Part shown: positions 56,701-64,000 of the stretch, in pieces
Position numbering within the stretch: the stretch's first letter is position 1
Layout of the letters: every line of letters starts with the position of its first letter
Program-made: the position numbers and the translations under genes
From: Euclidia mi
Taxonomy: Eukaryota; Arthropoda; Insecta; Lepidoptera; Erebidae
Reading direction: 5' to 3'
DNA: 64,000 nucleotides
NCBI GenBank assembly: GCA_944739405.2
Contig: OX123187.2
Location: 42,884,394-42,948,393 of the forward strand
The notes under the pieces: model-generated
The model's database searches: none
What the model saw: only the letters and a program-made list of their open reading frames with translations
Told to the model about the DNA's origin: nothing

Positions 56701-59700
56701 TAGAGTAGGTACCAATAAAAGTTAGTAGTAATTTTTTTTTTGCTTACCACAATCCGTTCTACGCTGAAGTCCGCGTCTTCCAGCTTGTCAAAAAGAATAG
56801 AGTGACTAGTCTCCGACTGCTTCATGTATAAGGTTCCCCAGAGTTGCAGATTGTAGATCTCCAGGCTGTAAAATATAATATATTCTATCACATACACACA
56901 TCACCATCTAGTCCCAAACCAAGCAGAGCTTGTACTATGGATACTAGATAATGGATAAACATACATATATACTTTTTTTTGTAAATACATACATATTATA
57001 CATAGAAACACCCAGACCAAGACAAACATTCATGTTCATGCACACAAATGTTTGACTTGAGCGGGAATCGAACCCGTGACCTTCGGCGTAGCAGTCGTTT
57101 ACACTCCCGCTGTGCCAACCGGTCGTCTTGAACACACAGTGTAAAACAACTTGTAAGAAGGACCAACAAGGCTTAATATACTTACTTAACGCGTTAGCTT
57201 GGAATTTAACTAGGTGATTAAATGTTATTTTCGCTAAACATCAATCATATACTCACTGAGCGACACCATTTCCTTTTATCGGAACGACATAGTATACTTT
57301 GCCATCCAATTCATAGTGTTCTGCAAACAAAATTCGTATTTGTAAGACCTGCTATTGGCATACTACCTATAGCTAGCGTAGGTATGTCAAATTATATAGC
57401 GCTGGAAGTAGTCTCTCGGTAGATTATAGGTACATCTAAAGCAACACATTTTGATCTTGCATTACCTTTGGTAAATAGAGTTGTAGTATTGGTTGCGTAA
57501 ACACGCTCAATCTTCTTCCCTACGTTTGAATTTTTTATAGGTAGGTAAGTATTTAATCACTATTCTATCTCTCTCAGATGATTTTTTGTCAACGTGCAAC
57601 TAAATGCCCACTTATGCTAGCTTATATTTATGTATTTACTAGAGGACGCCAGCAGCTACGCCTGCATATTTTTAAAATTACCCGTTTTGGCCGATCCCGT
57701 GGGAATTTCGGGAAATCCCTTCTTAGTGCACCCCTACGGTCCCCAAGGAACATGCATGACAAATTTCATCTTCCTGTGCCCAATAGTTTCGGCTGTAGCG
57801 TGTCTGTCAGTCAGTCAGTAACGCAAGGATTTTATATATTAAGATGACAGCAATAGCTAATAATTAGGAGGACGCTTCCTAGTTTGGCATCATTGTGGTA
57901 AAAACTAAAGCATCGCATGGCTAATGAAATTAATCGTTTTTCCGAGTAAAGTATTTAAAATGCCTCCGAAATGCCAAGTGAGTGGTGTTTAAAATTCACG
58001 AGTTTTTATTGATACATAACATAAATGCAAGGAGCTTTGCATGAATGTGAACATCACAACCGCGACATTTTAATATGTATTCAAGCCAAGAAAAATAAAG
58101 ACTAGGACGTTACATTGACAATGACATACTTTTAAACTTTATTGACATAAATCAGTACTAATAATGCGAAAGTTTGTTTGTTTGTCCTTATTCTTCGTCG
58201 CAACGGAGTGATACCTATTATGGCACCTATCATTTTTATTTGTGGAGATATACAGTACAAAGTTAGGAGGCTGGCGAGTTACATAGACCCTCACACGCGG
58301 GCGGAGCCGGGGGCGTAGTACAAAATCGATCGAGCACTGCTGATGCGACAATATTCAAGTATAAGAATGTATGGCGCAGTTTCCGAGGTCTGTGACAGTC
58401 TGCGACAGACGCGCACGGTCGACAACTGACGTACGGCCATTTTCAATATTCGAACTATAGATACATCTGTAGATTTTAGAGTTGTGTTTGACATATTTTG
58501 TATGGAGCTTATGTCAAAAGCTGTCAAAAACGAATCTAAAATCTACAGATCGATCTATATTTCGAATATTGAATTCCGTAGGTAGTCAGTCAGGCATGAG
58601 TCAATTGATCTTCTGATCGGCACGGAAAGGTGATCTAACTGTTTGTTTTGTTTGTTTTTCAGACCGCCCGAAGGCCTCCGACGTGGCCTAACGACTCTTA
58701 TCCTAAGACAAGAACCGGGACCGACAGCTTTACGTGCCCTCCGAAGCACGGTAGCGCTCAGATGTAAATGCCACACTTGGTCACCCATCCAAGTGGCGAG
58801 CTGTGCATCTAACTCTTTGACAGTGTCGATGGTTAGTCTATTCGGGGTCACCACTTTACATTGGAACAAAATTGCAACAATTTTGCATATGTATTAACAT
58901 AATTATTATATTTGATGGCCTTCTTAACATATAAATTTCCTTAAAGGTTTTTTTTAAATTATCTTATGACATCATAAATAAAGGACTGTTATTTTAGATT
59001 TTGAAGTCTGATTTCTTCTAGTTCTGAACAATTCTAGAGCCAAAATATGATAGGAAAATAATAAACAAAGTAAACAATTTTGTCTGTCAACTTTTGATAA
59101 ACTTCGAAAGCCGCATCATTGAGTAAGAGAAAAGATTAGTTTGTGGTTGTAGTTGATTGTATATTTGAATAAATAAGTATCCCTAGGTAATGAAAATATA
59201 AGAATTACTAGAGGATACCCGCAGTTACGCTCGCACATTTTATTTTAAATCTTACTTTTTCTGCCCAATTTCAGGATATCCAAATTTCAGCTTCCTCCGC
59301 CATATACTTAGTTTTGGCTGCGGCTTGTCACACAACTGTACACAGATATTTTGCCTGTTGTAGTTTAACTAGTTATTTGTTTGATAAATATTTTTATAAG
59401 CAACGTTTAGTAGCATGAGATGATCGGTAGTGTACGTCACAAGACCCATCACCAAGCCGAAGTCTACTCGTTTTGCACATCATGCCAAGTCATACTACTA
59501 GCGAAAATAATACCTGGGAAATAAATATTTTATAAGCCGCAATGTATAGCGCCCGCTTGCAAAAAAAAATGGCGCGAGAAATCCATCGTACATACACCGG
59601 CCGGCCGTAGGGTACGATACTACACTACGGGCGGTACGTGTACCTACGTTTATATTTTTTTAGCAACTTACGCCTTTTTCCCTGAAGGGGTAGGCAGATG

Positions 59701-61526
59701 AGTAATATTACACACACATTTCACCATGTACTATATGGAAAGTTGAAATAATTTCCTGTTTTATTTCTCGTTAACTGTTATGTTTAAAGAGAATTTTAAT
59801 CTTGATGAGTAGGTACCTACCTGCATAATAATATATCTAGGTAGGTACTCATCCAATCACCTACTCCATTTTTTATTCCTTTCTTAATTAACCGAGCGTT
59901 AATTAGATTATACCATGACTCAGAAACTAGAACGTTACCTGAATGGAATTTCAGCAGAGGAAACAGGATATTAAACCCTATTTTTGGTTCAGTAGGTGAA
60001 AGGTCAAATGCCAGAAGGCGGAAACCATTCAAACCAGATATACTGCCATCCGATATGCTAGCATTGAGACTGAAATAAAAAAGAAAATTAAATTACGGAC
60101 ATTGACTCAGGTTTGCACCAGTGTACTCAAGTATTGCGACATTTCGCTGCCCCTTAAAACTTAATTTACAAGAGATTTATTATTCTCAGTATCTTGTAAA
60201 ATTTTAGACAAAGAACTCTTGACCTAAATGAATTATTTATAAATTAAAAATAATAATCAAGGAGTTTTATTTTACTCATAAAAGACTCGGCAAATATTTT
60301 TAAGTTTTTAGCGACTTTTGTAGATGACTGTAGAATTAAAACAATGAATAGCATTTAAGGTTACATCTAAGACTTTTAGTTTTGGAGCAGTTGGAGCCCG
60401 GAGTCCCCTAGTCTAGTCAAATTACTCAAACCAGATATGACAGAATATTCAGCTTTATTATGTACGTAAAAGTAGCCAGGCCACAGACACTTTCTTCTTC
60501 AAGTCTTACTTGAAAACCCAGCCTTTGATGTCTGCAGGGCAGATGTCTATCTTTCAGAAGTAATTTTAATATTCAAATGTGAAAATATTGGACTTTCAAA
60601 AATCTTATTCGGTATTTTCGGACTAGATCATAGATATATCAACTGTTCTGTGGACTAGATAGATACAAACTTAACGCAACGTAAGGTCGAGAGAATAAGG
60701 AGAACAGAATTTTAAAACAATAAAAAATTTATGTAACGAATGTTTACCTAAACATATCTCCGGGCAAATTAATTTCTACAGAACCAAACTCAAAAGGATC
60801 CACGATGTTGATAGGAAAAGGGATTTCCACATCTTTTGCGTTGACAGTGTTTCTTATTATTTGGTTGTACTGCTGACTCCGATCCTCCGAGAAAGTCCCA
60901 TCGGTGAAGCGAATAAAATCTGAAACAATAAACTTATGTTATAGTGAAATTATTATCATAATATTGTAATTTTATTAATGATTTTTATTTAAAATTTAGT
61001 ATGTTTTTTATTATAACAGATTGTGAATAAATCCTTTAATTGATTTTGATTTAAAATAATTATGTTTGGATGGCTTCTTCTACGGGTTTTTGGTCCAATT
61101 TATTTATTTTTAATTAAGTATATGCAACTCCTGCACTAGGACTAAATCCTGTGTCGCGGGGGACTTAACAAACATACAACCAACGGACACAATGAACACC
61201 CAGACTCGAAACAACAATCTATGGATGACAAAAAGTGTTGTCTCCTGTGGGGATCGAACCCACAACACTCGGTGCAGTGTCAAGCGGCGAGGCGACCGCT
61301 TAAACCACTACGCCAACCGTGCAGCCAAATTTTATTTTTAAATTACACAAGGTACAAATTGTACTCGAAAGGTGACATACTGTCAGGTTGCTATTATTTA
61401 AATATGTATTTGCTTTATTATTTTTACATGTATTATGCAAAGAAACATTAAGCACTTACCAGCGCACTTAGCATGGTTGACGAAAATTGTCACAAATAAA
61501 GTAAACAGTACAATAAAAGAACTCAT
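53775..61526 (-). CDS. JHBP/TULIP-like secreted lipid-binding protein, six exons
   Basis: Coding exons, in order: 61460-61526, 60748-60919, 59939-60069, 57257-57320, 56748-56865 and 53775-53933, all with GT-AG borders; phases 1, 2, 1, 2, 0; 236 residues. Signal peptide MSSFIVLFTLFVTIFVNHAKC. Then come PFEFGSVEINLPGD, ISDGSISGLNGFRLLAFDLS, PKIGFNILFPLL, the hallmark HYELDGKVYYVVPIKGNGVA, and a helical C terminus (FDHNIDDIISALVEDLLADY). The total length and order match haemolymph JHBP/takeout-like proteins (about 230-250 residues), though the N-terminal cysteine pair is missing. Exons 3, 4 and 5 (131, 64 and 118 nt) equal those of the paralogue at 195-5175. An acceptor (TTTCAAG) one base before the ATG implies a 5' UTR exon. 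Intron 5 carries a 184-bp array, intron 3 several transposons. Ligand unknown. Confidence 0.9.
53958..54685. repeat. Four-copy 184-bp tandem array from a LINE 3' end
   Basis: Units start at 53958, 54142, 54326 and 54510 and are almost identical (a few changes only in the first and last). The unit contains GGATGTCTCCAATCTGGTCT and GGGTACTTCTAACCTGTCTG, which are the reverse complement of the 3' coding end of the RTE-type fragment at 55383-55735, and the tail CCGGAGGGGTAAGCAGAGAC. It is in intron 5 of the TULIP-like gene. Because 184 is not a multiple of 3, long overlapping frames appear; they are not genes. Confidence 0.95.
55383..55735 (+). pseudogene. RTE-type LINE, last coding part
   Basis: Encodes VWCGVKEDVVTSIENG-like sequence, then MLRWFGHMERMDGEILKKKI, YKASVNGTGRRGRPRWTF and DQIGDILKTG, the end of RTE-type pol. 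5' truncated, with a frameshift near 55440; same source as the array at 53958-54685 but opposite strand. Confidence 0.75.
55862..56268 (+). pseudogene. DDE transposase C-terminal remnant (Tc1/mariner-like)
   Basis: 55945-56083 encodes VVDEMAAQYGIIVLRLPPYH and CELNSIEF, the end of a DDE_3-type catalytic domain (the E of the triad is in the NSIEF-like position); 56080-56268 continues one frame over with ITPEKWSSCVSHIIKEEDKM and YGLDHMIDNVSD. Frameshifted and lacking the first two catalytic Asp residues, so inactive. Followed by AATAAA at 56274. Confidence 0.65.
56884..57127 (-). mobile_element. tRNA-derived SINE (family 4)
   Basis: Minus-strand head GACGACCGGTTGGCACAGCG, B box GGTCACGGGTTCGATTCCCG; 3' section GTTTGGGACTAGATGGTGAT. 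It lies in intron 4 of the TULIP-like gene. A fragment is at 38900-39060. Confidence 0.75.
57639..57844 (-). mobile_element. Short Helitron
   Basis: Minus strand: A|TCTTAATATATAAAATCC ... GGCGTCCTCTAG|T, 206 bp; close relative of 33305-33495. In intron 3 of the TULIP-like gene. Confidence 0.8.
58156..58330 (+). mobile_element. Helitron-like fragment
   Basis: TACTAATAATGCGAAAGTTTG and TTCGTCGCAACGGAGTG are typical of lepidopteran Helitron 5' regions; GGGCGGAGCCGGGGGCGTAG resembles a 3' part. Ends are degraded. Confidence 0.45.
58442..58573. mobile_element. 132-bp MITE
   Basis: Perfect 13-bp termini TTCAATATTCGAA / TTCGAATATTGAA, with further complementarity (ATCTGTAGATTTTAGA / TCTAAAATCTACAGAT). 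The core TTGTATGGAGCTTATGTCAA is shared with 63308-63393. Confidence 0.8.
58640..58805. repeat. Dispersed repeat (CAGACCGCCCGAAGG type), copy 1
   Basis: CAGACCGCCCGAAGGCCTCC through CACCCATCCAAGTGGCGA; second copy at 62765-62925. Probably a retroelement tail. Confidence 0.7.
59206..59345 (-). mobile_element. Helitron-like fragment
   Basis: + strand ACTAGAGGATACCCGCAG and CAAATTTCAGCTTCCTCCGC match the ends and body of 57639-57844 loosely. A short piece of SINE family 1 (minus) follows at 59662-59738. Confidence 0.45.
61095..61325 (-). mobile_element. tRNA-derived SINE (family 3)
   Basis: Minus-strand head GGCTGCACGGTTGGCGTAGT, B box GTGGGTTCGATCCCCAC-like; 3' TTTAGTCCTAGTGCAGGAG and a T-rich end. 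It lies in intron 1 of the TULIP-like gene. A fragment is at about 25150-25245. Confidence 0.75.
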
Positions 61527-61891
61527 ACTTGAAAGAAAAAGAAATATAGCCAGTTACTGTTGTCTATCACATGAACATTAACCAATTACTGAATTAATAA
61601 TCCTTAAACCATACAAACAGTATTAAGTTTGTTGCGAAACATAATAATCAAGTGCAATTTCGAAATCTAGACCACTGATAATCCCTATCTTATATTATTT
61701 TTTGTTATTATTGGGTAAGTAATATGCATTAGATTAAACGCAATATTACGAAATTTTAATTATTAATCTTATTTGCCTCAAGTTGGTTTGATTACGTATG
61801 CATATGAACAGGAACATAAGACAGTGTTACAATTCAATATTTTTATCAAAATTGTAAATTGTTACAGTTTACAACCGCATTAGGACAGTAG

Positions 61892-62132
61892 GGTTGAGCT
61901 ACACCTACCAGGACCGCATCGCACTTTCCTATGTTTCTATCCTTTTCTGTCACTAAGGACCGTCATTTACTAGAGCGAGAAAGAGAGAGGGAACGCGTCA
62001 GCACGCCGCGGAATCGAAAAGGCGATCGGATTCCCTCTCTCTTTCTCGCTCTAGTAAATGACGGTCCTAAGTGACAGAAAAGGATAGAAGCATAGGAAAG
62101 TGCGATGCGGTGCTGATAGGTGTAGCTCAACC
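61892..62132. mobile_element. Fold-back MITE with about 105-bp arms
   Basis: GGTTGAGCTACACCTA at the left and TAGGTGTAGCTCAACC at the right; the arms continue with TATCCTTTTCTGTCACT, GACCGTCATTTACTAGAGCG and GAGAAAGAGAGAGG and their complements. The short GC-rich loop is AACGCGTCAGCACGCCGCGG. No clear target duplication. Confidence 0.85.
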
Positions 62133-62764
62133 AGCGGGAAAAAGATTGTATCAAACGTCTCTTCTGATTTATACCTATATGTTTTTATCTTTTTTGTCCA
62201 CATTCTCTTTTTTGTTCATGTCTTTCGTCTGATAGAAATTAAGGCTTTTTCTTTCTTTCTCTTCTGCTTTGAAAATTACGATACCTATTGTAATGTAGAT
62301 TCGTATCGACTGGTGTATAAAATTACTTCTCGGTGAAAATGATAGATCGCGCGAGTGCTGTGTCATTAATGTCATTTTATGCGTGGCAGTCAATTATACC
62401 TAGTCAATTTCTCGGTGCGCGAAAATGTAGTTGGTCATCGCGAAAATATACAATGACAGATAAAGTAACTCGCATACGCAATAGCGTTGCGTGCTTGCGT
62501 TTACGTCTGTATCTGTCTGTGCCCTCGTGCCTAGCGCTCAACATCCGTGCCGCGACCTATGCAGCCGAACTTCAAAGCGACAATACATCAAAGAGATTTC
62601 ATTGGTTATCTTTCAGATTATAATTTCGTATATAAATTAGTTTCTAATCTTGTGAATGTTGCACTGGAATAATTGACTGAACTTCACTTCAAGTATTGAC
62701 AGTAACAAGTGTACAACACTTTTTTTTTTTTTTCTTGTGAGTGTGTGGCCAACTCTGGTATCGG

Positions 62765-63240
62765 AGTTTTCAGACCGCCCGAAGGTCTCCGACATGGCCT
62801 AACGATCCGTATCCTTAGACAAGAACCGGAACCGACAGCTTTACGTGCCTTCCGAAGCACGGTAGCGCTCAGATGAAAATGCCACACACGGTCACCCATC
62901 CAAGTGGCGACCTGTGCAAGCGTTGGTTAACTTTGCCGATCTGTTACGACCGGCAAGCCAATGGGCCGGCTCGACCGGGGAAGTACTAGGTACCCTCTCA
63001 AAGCTAATCGACGTGAAGTAACAGTACTTAAACTGTTGCGTTTCGTTCGGTGAGTGAGAGTGCCGGAGGCCTTATCCCCTATTCCTTCTCCCTCATCCCA
63101 CTCCTCATCCTAGTCCTTTTCTCATCCCCAAGGGGCGGCAACGCACTTGTTACTTCTGTGGTGTTGCTTGTGTCCATGGGCGGCGGTAATTGTTTACCAT
63201 CAGGCGATCCGTCTGCTCGTTTGCCGCCAATTACTATAAA
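62765..63240. mobile_element. Two adjacent dispersed repeats
   Basis: 62765-62925 is copy 2 of the CAGACCGCCCGAAGG-type repeat; 62955-63240 is a GGCGGC-type copy (GGCCGGCTCGACCGGGGAAG ... CCATGGGCGGCGGTAATTG). Confidence 0.7.
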
Positions 63241-63307
63241 AATAAGAAACTGTAATACCCTAAAGGCAATCTTACGGCCGGTCCCAATACTATTTGTTCT
63301 ATTCATG

Positions 63308-63393
63308 GATTTGGCTACCTACTAGAGATACCCACATATTTGACGTACTTTGTATGGAGCTTATGTCAAATATGTATCTCTTGTAGCCAAATA
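63308..63393. mobile_element. Short MITE related to 58442-58573
   Basis: Arms TTTGGCTAC...AGAGATA...ATATTTGAC and GTCAAATAT...TATCTCT...GTAGCCAAA; the core TTTGTATGGAGCTTATGTCA equals that of the other copy while the outer arms differ. Confidence 0.65.
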
Positions 63394-63494
63394 CATGGAT
63401 TGATCAAATATTCGAAGCGGTCGTTATTCAGTACAAATTCGCATCGGAATCTCCTAGAAACATGTCTGCTAACATACTGGAACTTAAAACTCAC

Positions 63495-63560
63495 CAAGGT
63501 TGTCTAGACTACTCTAGACCAATTCACAGACGCAGATCCATTGCGGAGTCAGTCTAATTG
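63495..63560 (-). other. Candidate 5' UTR exon of the TULIP-like gene
   Basis: A good donor ACCTTG|GTGAGT on the minus strand ends here, in repeat-free DNA about 2 kb upstream of the first coding exon. Start and identity are inferred only; the true exon may be outside the window. Confidence 0.25.
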
Positions 63561-64000
63561 TCATCGGGTTCAATGTTTTTCACGGTCATTGGCAAAGCCA
63601 ATATGTCACAAGCTTTTGTTACAATACTACATAATCGTTTGTATTCTAATTGAATTAATTTTCCCATGAGGACTAGAAGTATACAATAGCTCTATATGTA
63701 TGTCCTTGACATGATTTAGAACATAAAACGTTTTAAATGCATATCAGTGACAAAATCGGCGCACCCTTGTTGAGACTAGGATTTTATTACTGTATTGTGG
63801 AGTGCGACATTGCTTTAGAAAAGTGATATAGGATGTGGTATACAACTGCTTACTCATGCCACAGTGCTGGTTATTGGAACTTAATAAGTTCGTCCGCGTG
63901 CAGTTTAATGGTTACGTCCCTTTTACAATATTTATTAAAATGATAGTCAGAAGTACAATATTTGCGAGCTAAAGCCGAATCGCATTTGGTAACATTAATC

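Noticed and set aside
57055..57127. Possible tRNA gene on the minus strand
   Set aside because: tRNA-like head of a SINE; the same body follows as in the fragment at 38900-39060.

Overview
This window looks like nuclear DNA of a moth or butterfly (Lepidoptera). The grounds are: GT-AG introns; single-exon secreted-protein genes with lepidopteran-style signal peptides; a candidate ENF/GBP-type cytokine precursor; many words such as AGGTACCTA; and a dense load of lepidopteran-type repeats (tRNA-derived SINEs, non-LTR fragments, short Helitrons inserted between A and T, MITEs). The species cannot be named from the sequence alone. Every host gene I could support lies on the minus strand; no convincing host gene was found on the plus strand.

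Layout by decreasing coordinate (direction of transcription). A six-exon JHBP/TULIP-like secreted lipid-binding gene spans 61526-53775. Then come five small paralogous secreted-protein genes: F (51000-50509), E (48136-47582), D (44652-42502), C (34868-34032) and B (21779-20712). Next is an unrelated secreted precursor, A (19498-18887), whose last 23 residues have the spacing of a GBP/ENF cytokine. A second JHBP/TULIP-like gene (5175-195) runs off the left edge. The two TULIP-like genes have identical lengths for coding exons 3, 4 and 5 (131, 64 and 118 nt), the same intron phases, and a splice acceptor one base before the ATG, so they are old duplicates.

The B-F family is the most interesting host content. 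All five share a signal peptide plus a short amphipathic module with the core N-x-A-x3-N-x2-VH. B, C, E and F then have a fast-evolving low-complexity or polar body and end in an acidic tail with an IDIR[I/V] motif. D instead repeats the acidic PLK-x-NEYxYG module about 13 times. The E and F promoters share a TATA box and a 25-bp palindrome with identical spacing, and B and C share a 34-bp start-proximal element. I do not recognise a function for this family.

The rest is a transposon archive: a P-element-like transposon (8-bp target duplication, 26-bp terminal repeats, broken THAP-domain exon), a hAT MITE with a perfect 8-bp duplication, several Helitrons (one carrying a 117-119 bp minisatellite), fragments of several non-LTR clades, a Tc1/mariner-type transposase remnant, large fold-back elements, and a four-copy 184-bp array made from the 3' end of a LINE inside an intron. 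Long stretches at 17144-18716, 19563-20640, 27118-29220, 42184-42501 and 48280-49500 show nothing recognisable beyond AT-rich DNA.
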